A stretch of DNA of 41,076 nt from Hyphomicrobiales bacterium (GTDB taxonomy: Bacteria > Pseudomonadota > Alphaproteobacteria > Rhizobiales > Beijerinckiaceae): positions 1 to 41,076 of the forward strand of contig JAFAHO010000150.1 in assembly GCA_019237205.1 (NCBI GenBank), read 5' to 3'. Made by a program: the position numbers and the translations under genes. Each line of letters starts with the position of its first letter. The stretch's first letter is position 1. The notes beneath the pieces are model-generated. The model was not told the origin of the DNA. It did no database searches and saw only the letters and a list, made by a program, of their open reading frames with translations. Shown piece by piece: positions 1 to 8,966 of this stretch.

Positions 1-15
1 CTCCCGCAAGGGGAG
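1..15. repeat. Short palindrome CTCCC-GCAAG-GGGAG, likely an intergenic hairpin/terminator downstream of iolE
   Basis: Sequence ctcccgcaaggggag is a 5-bp inverted repeat with a 5-nt loop, starting at the window edge and lying just beyond the iolE stop (26-28). It resembles common Rhizobiales intergenic palindromes. Confidence 0.5.
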
Positions 16-25
16 AGGGAGAATA

Positions 26-925
26 TCACACCAACCCTGCCTCCTTCAGCGCGGCGCGCAGATGCGCGATGCCCTTTTTCGCATACGGGAGAGCGGGCGC
101 TTTTTTCGGGTCCTGCTCGGCCTCCAGCACGACCCAGCCGGAATAGCCTTTCAGCGCTTTGAACACCGCGACATAGTCGATCATGCCGTCGCCCGGGACC
201 GTATAGACGCCGAGCTCAGCGCCCATACCGAGAATCGAATCGAGGAAGCTCCAGTCTTCGGCGTTGGACTGGCGCATCTTGTCTTCGCGCACATCCTTGC
301 AATGGACGTGGCCGATCCGCTCGCGATAGGCGCGCGCGAGCCCTGCCGGATCGGCGCCGCCCCAGCGCGCGTGTCCGGTGTCGAGCAGGAGATGCGCGGG
401 CGGCTTGGTGTTGGCCATAAAGGCGTCGATGTCGTGTTCCGACTGGATGATCGTGCCCACGTGGTGATGGTAGCAGAGTTTGAGCCCCTCGCCGTCGAGA
501 CGCTTGGCGAATTCGGTCATCTTCGCGCCATAGCCGGCCCAGTCGCCCTTGCCGAGCCGCGGACGCTCCGAGTGAGGCCGCGACCGGTCGCCATGGATGG
601 CGTTCGACGTCTCCGCCGCAATCACGACGGTCGCGCCGGCGGCTTTCGTCATCGCAATATGGGCCTCGGCCGCCTCGAACTCCTCGAGCGCGGAGCGCTT
701 CAGCAGCTCCGTCGAGTACCAGCCGCCGACGAAGATGAGATCGAACTCTGCGAGCTTCTCCTTCAGAGCGGCGCCGTTGTTGGGGAGCTTGTGGCCCTTT
801 TCCATGCCTTCGACGCCGGCTTCTCTCGCCTCGGCGAGGCAGGTCTCGAGCGGCGTGTCGCCTCCGATCTCCTGAAGATCGTCGTTGCTCCAGCCGATGG
901 GGTTGGCGCCGATGCGAATGCTCAT
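26..925 (-). CDS. iolE: Inosose dehydratase (2-keto-myo-inositol dehydratase)
   Basis: Translation MSIRIGANPIGWSNDDLQEIGGDTPLETCL...; TIM-barrel sugar isomerase-like; adjacent to iolD and iolC. Start placed at MSIRIG (ATG at 925) rather than the longer ORF start. Confidence 0.93.
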   Translation of the reverse strand: MSIRIGANPIGWSNDDLQEIGGDTPLETCLAEAREAGVEGMEKGHKLPNNGAALKEKLAEFDLIFVGGWYSTELLKRSALEEFEAAEAHIAMTKAAGATVVIAAETSNAIHGDRSRPHSERPRLGKGDWAGYGAKMTEFAKRLDGEGLKLCYHHHVGTIIQSEHDIDAFMANTKPPAHLLLDTGHARWGGADPAGLARAYRERIGHVHCKDVREDKMRQSNAEDWSFLDSILGMGAELGVYTVPGDGMIDYVAVFKALKGYSGWVVLEAEQDPKKAPALPYAKKGIAHLRAALKEAGLV

Positions 926-927
926 TC

Positions 928-2778
928 TCAGTCTCCAATGCGCTGCAGTTTCAGGTTGTCCTCGTAACTGCGACGCGCGGCGCCGACTTCGGCGCGGTTC
1001 GAGACGGCGGGCACTGCGACGTCCCACCAGAAGCCGCCGGCGTCGGTCGAACCGATCGGGTCCGTATCGATAACGATGACCTGGGTCGATTTCGCCGCGT
1101 GGGCCGACTTGAACGCCGCTTCGAGTTCGGCGATCGAGGCGGCCTTGACGGCTTCCGCCCCCAGCGCGCGGGCGTGGGCGACGAAGTCCACGTTCGGCAA
1201 CACCTCATGGCGCGCGTCGCGCAGGAGATTGTTGAACGGCGCGCCCCCTGTTTCCTTCTGGAGGCGATTGATGCAGCCGAAGCCGCAATTATCGAGGACG
1301 ACGATGATGAGCTTTCGGCCCAGCATCACGGAAGTTGCGACCTCGGAATTCATCATCAGGTACGAGCCGTCGCCAACGGTCACCACCACCTCGCGGTCTG
1401 GCAGCGCCATCTTGACGCCAATTGCGCCGGCGATCTCGTAGCCCATGGTGGAATAGCCGTATTCGACATGGTAGCCGAGCGGAGCCCCAGGCCGCCAGAG
1501 CTTGTGCAACTCCCCCGGCAAGCCGCCGGCGGCACAGACGACGACGTCGCTCTTTTCACCGGCGCGCATGAGGGCGCCGAGCACCGCGGCGTCGGTCGGC
1601 AGCGGGGCGTTGGTCGGCGCTGTATAGCGGGCGGCGGTCGCTTCCCACTCGGTTTTCGCCTTCGCGGCCGACTTGATCCAGGCGTCGGACGCCTTCCAGC
1701 TGTCAAGCGCCTTGTCCAGTGCGGCGAGCGCGACGCGGGCGTCGCCGACGACGGGAACCGCGCGATGCTTCGTCGCGTCGAAGGGCTGGACGTTGACGCC
1801 AATAAACCGCCGGTCAGGATTCTTGAACACCGCCCAGGACCCGGTCGTGAAGTCCGCGAGGCGCGTGCCAACTCCGACGATGACGTCGGCCTCCGCCGCC
1901 AGCGCGTTCGCGGCGCCGGTTCCCGTCACGCCGATCGCGCCCATCGCCATCGGGTGATCGTCCGGCAGCGCCGACTTGCCGGCCTGCGTCTCGGCCGCCG
2001 GAATCCCGCGGCGGGCGCAAAAATCGATCAGCTCGCGCTCGGCGTCCGAATAGAGGACGCCGCCGCCGCATACAACGAGCGGCTTTTTGGCCTTGCTCAG
2101 CAGGGCGGCGGCTTCGCTAACCTCCCGAGGGTCGGGGACGATGCGCCGCTGGCGATGCACGCGCGGCGCGAAGAAGCTTTCTGGATAGTCGTAGGCCTCC
2201 GTCTGCACGTCCTGGCAGAAGGCGAGCGTGACCGGCCCGCATTCGGCCGGGTCGGTGAGCACCGCCACGGCGCGGTTCAAAGCCGGCACGAGCTGTTCGG
2301 GGCGCTGGATGCGATCGAAATAACGGGAGACGGGGCGGAAGCAGTCGTTCGCGCTGACCGCGCCGTCGCCGAAATCCTCCACCTGCTGCAGGACGGGATC
2401 GGGCCTGCGGTTGGCGAACACGTCGCCAGGGACGATCAGCACCGGCAGCCGGTTGACGTGCGCCGCCGCCGCCGCCGTCACCATATTGGTCGCGCCGGGC
2501 CCGATCGAACTCGTGCACGCCATCATGCGTCTGCGACGCGAGGCCTTGGCGAAGGCGATCGCCGCATGCGCCATCGCCTGCTCGTTATGCGCACGGTAGG
2601 TCGGGAGCCGATCGCGCGCGGAATAGAGCGCTTCTCCGAGGCCCGCCACATTGCCGTGGCCGAAGATTGCGAACACCGCCTCGAAGAGCCGCTGCTCGCG
2701 GCCGTCGATTTCCACCGTCTGAGCGCTGAGGAAGCGTACCATCGCCTGCGCGGCTGTCAGTCGGACCGTTTTCATCAC
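928..2778 (-). CDS. iolD: 3D-(3,5/4)-trihydroxycyclohexane-1,2-dione acylhydrolase (ThDP-dependent)
   Basis: 616 aa, ThDP-enzyme features (GNVAGLGEAL, GDGSYLMMNSEVATSVMLGRKLIIVVLDN); located between other iol genes. Confidence 0.95.
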   Translation of the reverse strand: MMKTVRLTAAQAMVRFLSAQTVEIDGREQRLFEAVFAIFGHGNVAGLGEALYSARDRLPTYRAHNEQAMAHAAIAFAKASRRRRMMACTSSIGPGATNMVTAAAAAHVNRLPVLIVPGDVFANRRPDPVLQQVEDFGDGAVSANDCFRPVSRYFDRIQRPEQLVPALNRAVAVLTDPAECGPVTLAFCQDVQTEAYDYPESFFAPRVHRQRRIVPDPREVSEAAALLSKAKKPLVVCGGGVLYSDAERELIDFCARRGIPAAETQAGKSALPDDHPMAMGAIGVTGTGAANALAAEADVIVGVGTRLADFTTGSWAVFKNPDRRFIGVNVQPFDATKHRAVPVVGDARVALAALDKALDSWKASDAWIKSAAKAKTEWEATAARYTAPTNAPLPTDAAVLGALMRAGEKSDVVVCAAGGLPGELHKLWRPGAPLGYHVEYGYSTMGYEIAGAIGVKMALPDREVVVTVGDGSYLMMNSEVATSVMLGRKLIIVVLDNCGFGCINRLQKETGGAPFNNLLRDARHEVLPNVDFVAHARALGAEAVKAASIAELEAAFKSAHAAKSTQVIVIDTDPIGSTDAGGFWWDVAVPAVSNRAEVGAARRSYEDNLKLQRIGD

Positions 2779-2801
2779 GTGGGCGTTCCTCTTTCAATCG
2801 T

Positions 2802-3881
2802 TCATACAAGCCGCGCGTGGGGCGGGCGCAGCGCGCGGACGAATTCAGGTAGGCGGGCATCCAGATAAGCGCTTATGGCGCCCCGGCGGCGCTCAAGGTA
2901 AACGCCGGCGAAGACGACGGCCAGGCCGATCGCTGACAGCGCGAAAGAAAACCCGATGACGTCGTTGAAGACGTCGTGAGCCAGATGGCCGAGATAGATG
3001 ACCACCCCGATGGCGCCGAACACCACGTAAACGCGCCGACCGAGGAACAGCCCGAAGGCGATGAACGCGATGTTGAACACGCAATAGACCGCCTTGCTGA
3101 ATTCGTCGCCTTCGCCTGCGGTGATCCCGCCCCAGAGCGTCATCGCGCCGAACACGTGGAGCCAAAAGCCGAAGTCGCCGAGCGCGGCAAATTTGAGATC
3201 GAGCGTCCAGGCCACCGCGATCATGACGATGCCGATGATCTCGGAAACCGTGCGGCGCAGTTCCAAGTCCGAATCCCAATCCGGCATGTGCTCGTGCATG
3301 AGAAGCGCCGCCAGGTCCATCGACAGGAACCAAAGCGCGAAGGCGGCGATCAAGAGAATGAAAGGGAACGGAAAGCGCCACAGGGCCAGCGCCGCCGCGA
3401 CGACGGCGCCGAGCTCCATATAGACCCAGCTGCCGTTGATCAGCGGATAGAAATCTTCATAGCCTTTTGGCTTGTCAGCCGCCCAGAGGTTAAGCGCATC
3501 CTGCACGCCGTAAATCGCCAGCGGGGCCATCGAAACGGCGATGGCGACGCACAGTCCTCCAGGCATGCGCGTTCCCGGTCTCGACCACAGGAAGCCGCCC
3601 AGCCACAGGAACCCCGCCGCGTAGGCGGCAGCGATGCCGGCCAGCGCCCAGCCGCCCAGTTTGTCGAACGCCGAGGTGGCGAAGAGCCCCATCGCGCCCA
3701 TGACCAGCAGCGCGCCGGCGTAATAGAGAACATGGATGGGATCGAACTTCGCCGTGGGCGCCGCGGAAGGCGAGGATGCGGTCCGCCGCCGGTCCGCCGC
3801 GAACGCGACGAGTTTGGCGCGCATCGCCGGATCGAGAAGCCCGGCTTCGACCGCCGCGTCGAGATCGCTTTCGTCGAGCAT
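2802..3881 (-). CDS. Uncharacterised polytopic membrane protein embedded in the iol operon
   Basis: From MLDESDLDAAVEAGLLDP...; many hydrophobic segments (VLYYAGALLVMGAMGLFATSAF, VVAAALALWRFPFPFILLIAAFALWFL etc.). Its ATG overlaps the iolC stop by 1 nt. Confidence 0.8.
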   Translation of the reverse strand: MLDESDLDAAVEAGLLDPAMRAKLVAFAADRRRTASSPSAAPTAKFDPIHVLYYAGALLVMGAMGLFATSAFDKLGGWALAGIAAAYAAGFLWLGGFLWSRPGTRMPGGLCVAIAVSMAPLAIYGVQDALNLWAADKPKGYEDFYPLINGSWVYMELGAVVAAALALWRFPFPFILLIAAFALWFLSMDLAALLMHEHMPDWDSDLELRRTVSEIIGIVMIAVAWTLDLKFAALGDFGFWLHVFGAMTLWGGITAGEGDEFSKAVYCVFNIAFIAFGLFLGRRVYVVFGAIGVVIYLGHLAHDVFNDVIGFSFALSAIGLAVVFAGVYLERRRGAISAYLDARLPEFVRALRPPHARLV

Positions 3882-5797
3882 CACACGCCCCCGCCCGCCG
3901 CCTCTCGCCAGAGGTCGCATAGCCGAGCGAAAGCGCCCGCCATCCGCTCGATCGCTTCGCGATCGCCGATGCGGCCGCCGAACCATTCGACCGCTGGCTC
4001 GACAAAGATCGTCCGGCCGACCGCGAAGCCTTTGACGAGGCCGCTGGATCGAGCGACCGCGAAGGTTTGCGCAAGATCGTCCTCCGGCGCCTCGAGGCCG
4101 AGCAGCACGACGCCTCGGCACCACGCGTCCCCAGCCGTCACCGCGCGCTCAATCGAGTCCCACGCAGCCCGGCTCGTCTGTCCTTCGAGCTTCCACCAGT
4201 CCGGTTTGACGCCGATCGCATAGAGGCGCTCGATGACCTTGGCCGTCGTGTCGTCCTGAACCGGACCGTTCTTGCTCGCGATGATCTCGATCAAGAGTTC
4301 GCGGCCGAGTGTGCGCGCAGCGTCGTAAAGGCGCTGAAGCTCGCGCTCCTGGCGCGCTTTCATCTCCGGCGGATCGTCGGGATGATAGAAGCAGAGGCAC
4401 TTGATCGTATGGGCGACCGGCCATTCCTGGAGCTTGGCGGCGAGCGAGCCGCCAAATTCGAAATCGAGCGGGCGCGAGCCCGGCTCCTCGACCGGCCGCC
4501 CGATCCAGAGGTCGTGATCGAGCGCCCGGAAGAGCGCCTCGCGGCCATATTTCCCATCGAGCAGCATGCCATAGCCGGGGCGGCCCGCGGCGACCTTAAC
4601 CGCCGCCTCGACCGCCAGAAGCTTGAACGCGCTGATGCGCTCGCGGTTCGCGCCCGCGTCGTCGGCGATCTTTTCGAGCTGGATGCGATGGTCGATGGCG
4701 AGCGCCATGATCGACGACGGCTGCGGGCGGCGCGTCGTCGCCCAATGGATATGATTTAGCGCCTCGTCGTGACGTAGGGCGTGGTGGGGGGAACCGCGTT
4801 TCAGGAATCCGCTGAGCTCGGCCCAGGTCGGGTATTCCACCGAGCAGAGGAGGCGCGACACCGCGAAAGCGCCGTTCGCGTTGGCGTAGGCGCAGCAGGT
4901 CTCCGGCGGCTCGTCCCTGAGCCAGCCGCGCAGGAAGCCCGACATAAAAGCGTCCCCCGCGCCGAGCACGTTATAGACCTCGACCGGAAAGCCCGGCCCC
5001 TTGATCCCGTCCTCGAGCGTTGCGGGAATAGAGCCGGGAAAAACGACGCAGCCCATTGGGCCTCTCTTGAGCACCAGCGTCGCCTGGCTCGTGGCGCGCA
5101 CCGCCTTCAGCGCGGACAGCGGATCGTCCGCGCCGCCGGCGATCATCATCTCCTCTTCCGTGCCCACGATCAGATCGCATTGTGGCAGGATGGCGCTCAG
5201 GCTCCTCGTCACGTCGCCCGACTTGATGTAGCGCTCCTCGCCGGCTCCATGGCCAGCGAGGCCCCAGAGATTGGGCCGGTAGTCGATGTCGAAGACGATT
5301 CTGCGCCCGGCGGCGCGCGCCAGGCGCATGGCCTTGAGCTGCGCTGAGGCGGTGTTTGCTCGCGCGAAATGCGTGCCGCTGACGAGAATCGCCCCGGCGC
5401 CTTGGACATAGTCAGGATCGATGTCGCTTTCGTCAAGCGCGCTGTCGGCGCAATTGTCCCGATAGAAGATGAGCGGGAAGGTTTCTTCGTCGCGAATGCC
5501 GAGCAACACCAGCGAAGTGAGTCGCGTGGGGTCGGTGTGGATGCCCGAGACGTCGACGCCTTCGCGCGCGCACTGCTCGCGGATGAACCGGCCCATGTGC
5601 TCGTCGCCGACGCGCGTGATGAGCCCGCTCTTGAGGCCGAGACGCGCCGTGCCGATGGCGATGTTGGTCGGACAGCCCCCGACCGCCTTGGAGAAGTTCG
5701 CCATGTCCTCGAGGCGGCCTCCGACCTGCACGCCATAGAGGTCGACCGACGAGCGGCCGATCGTGATGACCTCGAGACGCGATTCCGACACGTTCAA
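3881..5797 (-). CDS. iolC: 5-dehydro-2-deoxygluconokinase fused to a C-terminal DUF2090 (aldolase-like) domain
   Basis: 638 aa. N-terminal PfkB/ribokinase-type motifs (VGGCPTNIAIGTARLG, NVLGAGDAFMSGFLRGWL); C-terminal half (MALAIDHRIQLEKIADDAG...) matches the known IolC-DUF2090 fusion architecture. Confidence 0.92.
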   Translation of the reverse strand: MNVSESRLEVITIGRSSVDLYGVQVGGRLEDMANFSKAVGGCPTNIAIGTARLGLKSGLITRVGDEHMGRFIREQCAREGVDVSGIHTDPTRLTSLVLLGIRDEETFPLIFYRDNCADSALDESDIDPDYVQGAGAILVSGTHFARANTASAQLKAMRLARAAGRRIVFDIDYRPNLWGLAGHGAGEERYIKSGDVTRSLSAILPQCDLIVGTEEEMMIAGGADDPLSALKAVRATSQATLVLKRGPMGCVVFPGSIPATLEDGIKGPGFPVEVYNVLGAGDAFMSGFLRGWLRDEPPETCCAYANANGAFAVSRLLCSVEYPTWAELSGFLKRGSPHHALRHDEALNHIHWATTRRPQPSSIMALAIDHRIQLEKIADDAGANRERISAFKLLAVEAAVKVAAGRPGYGMLLDGKYGREALFRALDHDLWIGRPVEEPGSRPLDFEFGGSLAAKLQEWPVAHTIKCLCFYHPDDPPEMKARQERELQRLYDAARTLGRELLIEIIASKNGPVQDDTTAKVIERLYAIGVKPDWWKLEGQTSRAAWDSIERAVTAGDAWCRGVVLLGLEAPEDDLAQTFAVARSSGLVKGFAVGRTIFVEPAVEWFGGRIGDREAIERMAGAFARLCDLWREAAGGGV

Positions 5798-5804
5798 CTC
5801 CGGT

Positions 5805-6650
5805 TCATGGCTCGATCGGCGGGTCGGCGGCGCCGACGACGTTCTGATCGAAGTCGATATTGGAACCCGTCATCAGCCCCGACTCGTCCGAGCAGAGATA
5901 GGCACAAGCGCGGGCCACCTCCTTCGGATCGATCAGCCGCCCGAACGGCTTGGTCTTCGCGGCGGCCTCGAGCCATCCGTCGCGCGCCCCGTGGTAGGTC
6001 TTCATGATCCGGTCCTCGCCGGGCGTCGACATCCAGCCGATATTGAGCCCGTTGACGCGAATGCGGAACTTGAGCAGCGAATGGGCGACGTTACGGGTGA
6101 GGGTGGCGAGCGCGCCTTTCGAGGCGCAATAGGCGGTAATGAACGGCTGTCCGCCATGGCCCGACATCGACTGGATGTTGACGATCGCGCCCGCAATCTT
6201 CTCCCGCCGCATGACGCTGACCGCCGCCTGGATGAGGAAAAAGGGGGCGCGCACATTGACGTCGAAAATCTCGTTGTACCGCTCCTCCGTCGTGTCGAAG
6301 ATGTCGCCCCGGTCGGTGAGTGCGGCGGCATTGACGAGCGCGTCGACGCGGCCGAAGCGCCTGTCCGCCTCGGCCACCACGTTTCGACAGTCCGCGACCT
6401 TCGAGAGGTCCGCCTTGAGGAAGATGGTCGGACAGCCGGCCGCGGAAATCTCTTTCGCCACCCGTGCGCCGTTGTCTGAATTGCGGCCGCAGATGACGAT
6501 CCCAGCCGCCCCGCGCTCGGCGAAGAGCCTCGCAATCGCTTCGCCGAGCCCCTGCGTGCCGCCAGTCACGACCGCGATCTTGCCGTTGAGATTTGCCGGA
6601 CCGTAATAGGGCTCGCGCGCGAGGCGCCCGATTTCGGAACTGGCTGCCAT
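5805..6650 (-). CDS. SDR family NAD(P)-dependent oxidoreductase
   Basis: Rossmann motif VVTGGTQGLGEAIARLFAERG, catalytic YCASKGA, NAA motif. Start placed at MAASSEIGRL. Confidence 0.9.
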   Translation of the reverse strand: MAASSEIGRLAREPYYGPANLNGKIAVVTGGTQGLGEAIARLFAERGAAGIVICGRNSDNGARVAKEISAAGCPTIFLKADLSKVADCRNVVAEADRRFGRVDALVNAAALTDRGDIFDTTEERYNEIFDVNVRAPFFLIQAAVSVMRREKIAGAIVNIQSMSGHGGQPFITAYCASKGALATLTRNVAHSLLKFRIRVNGLNIGWMSTPGEDRIMKTYHGARDGWLEAAAKTKPFGRLIDPKEVARACAYLCSDESGLMTGSNIDFDQNVVGAADPPIEP

Positions 6651-6739
6651 GGGCGCTTTCTCCCATTCGGTCTCGACCGGCGAACGCGCCGACCTTCTTC
6701 GCGCAGAATGAAACAAAAATTCTATTCACAAGTCAATAT

Positions 6740-6753
6740 GGAACGGATATTCT
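6740..6753. promoter_or_regulatory. Candidate IolR operator (GGAA-N6-TTCT) in the divergent SDR/iolG promoter region
   Basis: ggaacggatattct at 6740-6753, about 55 nt upstream of the iolG ATG; close to the GGAA-N6-TTCC motif described for rhizobial IolR. Confidence 0.4.
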
Positions 6754-6807
6754 TTTTTAGGAGCGCGCTGGCGGACGTCGCCGGCGCAGCAGCTCAGGGA
6801 GGATTTT

Positions 6808-7794
6808 ATGAAATTCGGCATCATCGGCGCGGGGCGCATCGGAAAGATTCATGGCGGCAACATCGCCGCTCGCCGCCACTGCAATGTGGTCTACGTTGCC
6901 GACGCAGATCCAGCGGCCGCCGCGGCGCTGGCGGAGACGACCGGCGCGATGGTTGCGTCCGTCGAGGACATTCTGGGGTCGAAAGAGGTCGATGCGGTCG
7001 CCATCTGCTCGCCGACCGATACGCACGCCGATCTCATCGAGCGGTCGGCGCGCGCCGGCAAGGCGATCTTCTGCGAAAAGCCGATCGACCTCGACGTCAA
7101 CCGGATTCGCGCCGCTCTCGATGTCGTCAAACAGGCCGGCGCAACCCTGATGATCGGCTTCAACCGCCGATTCGACCCCAATTTCGCTTCCCTGCGGCGG
7201 CGCATAGCCGAAGGTGCGATCGGCACGCTCGAGATCGTCTCCATCGTCTCGCGCGATCCGTCGCCGCCGCCTCTCTCCTATATCGCCCGGTCGGGCGGCC
7301 TCTTCCGGGATATGATGATCCACGATTTCGACATGGCGCGCTTTATCCTGAGTGAGGAGCCGGCCGCCGTCAGCGCGATGGGTTCAGCGCTTGTCGACAG
7401 GGCGATCGGCGAGGCCGGCGACATCGACACCGCCGTCGTCATCATGGAGACCAAGTCGGGCAAGGTCGCCCAGATCTCCAACTCACGCCGCGCGACCTAC
7501 GGCTACGACCAACGCGTGGAGGCGCACGGCGACAAAGGCATGGTCTCGGCCGCCAATGTTCGGGAGACGACGGTCGAACTGGCCGGCCCGCACGGATTCA
7601 CCAGCGACAAAGTTCTCAATTTTTTCCTCGAACGTTACGACAGCGCCTATCGCAGCGAACTCGACGCATTCGTTGACGCGGTCAAGACGGGCGCCAAGCT
7701 GCGTCCCGACGGCGAGGACGGCCTACGGGCCAACATCCTCGCGGACGCGGCCTATCAGTCCTGGAAAACAGGACAGCGCGTCGCCGTCGGCTGA
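6808..7794 (+). CDS. iolG: Inositol 2-dehydrogenase (Gfo/Idh/MocA family)
   Basis: MKFGIIGAGRIGKIHGGNIA..., CEKPIDLD, GFNRRFDPNF motifs; iol context. Confidence 0.93.
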   Translation: MKFGIIGAGRIGKIHGGNIAARRHCNVVYVADADPAAAAALAETTGAMVASVEDILGSKEVDAVAICSPTDTHADLIERSARAGKAIFCEKPIDLDVNRIRAALDVVKQAGATLMIGFNRRFDPNFASLRRRIAEGAIGTLEIVSIVSRDPSPPPLSYIARSGGLFRDMMIHDFDMARFILSEEPAAVSAMGSALVDRAIGEAGDIDTAVVIMETKSGKVAQISNSRRATYGYDQRVEAHGDKGMVSAANVRETTVELAGPHGFTSDKVLNFFLERYDSAYRSELDAFVDAVKTGAKLRPDGEDGLRANILADAAYQSWKTGQRVAVG

Positions 7795-7888
7795 ATTCGG
7801 GCGGTTTCGCTCTTTGAATTTGTGGTTGCGCGCTTGCCTGCGTCGCATGCACGGCCTATAGGCGGCTCCCGGTCAACAGGAACAAGGC

Positions 7889-8956
7889 ATGGCGCAAACG
7901 CGGGAACGACGCCCGGCCTCGAACTGGGCGCCAGGCAGCGGCTCGCGCCCCCCGGATCCGCCCCAATTTCTTGCGCGCGTCATCCTCGTGTTGCGCCGGC
8001 GTCGTCGCACCCTTCGACGGCTCGGCGTCGCCGCGAGCTTTCTCATCATCGCGGTCTCGGCGACGCTCTTCGTGCGCACGTTGCTGCGCATCGACGTCAA
8101 TAAGTTCAAAGCCGCGATCGCTGCGACAGGCGGCGATCAAATCACCCTGGCCTTCGCATTTACGGCGTTGAGCTACCTTGCGTTGACTGGTTACGACGGC
8201 TTGGCCCTCCGGCATCTCGGAATCAAGGTTCCTTATTGGCTGACGGCGCTTGCGTCCTTCGCCAGCTACGCGGTCTCCTTCACACTGGGGTTCCCGCTCG
8301 TGACCGGCGGGGCGATCCGATACTGGCTCTATGCTCCGGCGGGCCTGACCGCCGGCAAGGTCGCGAGCCTGACGGTTGTTGCGGGCGTCACGTTCTGGCT
8401 CGGCATGGGCTCCATCGTCGGCGTCGGATTCATGACCGCATCAGACGCCGTGGCGGAAATCAACCACTTCAATCCGCTGGCTAATCGCTTGATCGGTCTG
8501 AGCGTGCTGGTTGCGCTGATCGCATATCTCGTCTGGGTCGGCAGCATGCGCTGGCGCGATTCCACAATCGTCGGAAGTTTCAAGCTGCCGGGTCCCTTGC
8601 TCACGCTCGGACAAATGGCGCTCGGCGTTGCGGACGTCTGTTCGGCTTCGGCCGCGCTCTACTTTTTGCTTCCCAAGGGGTCCACGATCGGCTTTCCGAC
8701 ATTCGCCACGCTCTACTCGCTCGCGGCGATGCTCGGCATCGCCAGCCATTCGCCTGGCGGGCTCGGCGTGTTCGAAGTGACGATCCTCCAGGGCGTCGGC
8801 GGCGATGCCGACGCCTTGCTCGCTTCGCTGCTGCTGTTTCGCGGCATCTACTACGTTGCGCCCTTCATCGGCGCCATGGCGCTGCTCGGCGGCGTCGAGG
8901 CGACGCGCCGCTGGCGCTCGATTCGCGAAGCCATGACGGCTCCCTCGGACGAATAG
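7889..8956 (+). CDS. UPF0104 / LPG-synthase-TM-like integral membrane protein
   Basis: Multiple TM segments; GFPLVTGGAIRYWLYAPAGLTAGKV and HSPGGLGVFEVTIL are typical of this family. Confidence 0.85.
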   Translation: MAQTRERRPASNWAPGSGSRPPDPPQFLARVILVLRRRRRTLRRLGVAASFLIIAVSATLFVRTLLRIDVNKFKAAIAATGGDQITLAFAFTALSYLALTGYDGLALRHLGIKVPYWLTALASFASYAVSFTLGFPLVTGGAIRYWLYAPAGLTAGKVASLTVVAGVTFWLGMGSIVGVGFMTASDAVAEINHFNPLANRLIGLSVLVALIAYLVWVGSMRWRDSTIVGSFKLPGPLLTLGQMALGVADVCSASAALYFLLPKGSTIGFPTFATLYSLAAMLGIASHSPGGLGVFEVTILQGVGGDADALLASLLLFRGIYYVAPFIGAMALLGGVEATRRWRSIREAMTAPSDE

Positions 8957-8966
8957 GCGGCCTGGG

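Noticed and set aside
62-967. 301-aa + strand ORF opposite iolE
   Set aside because: Antisense shadow of iolE.
1099-2868. 589-aa + strand ORF opposite iolD
   Set aside because: Long antisense ORF typical of high-GC codon bias; low-complexity Arg/His/Asp-rich translation with no family motifs, fully overlapped by a confident iolD.
2976-4223. 415-aa + strand ORF
   Set aside because: Antisense to the membrane protein and iolC; composition is an artefact of the opposite strand.
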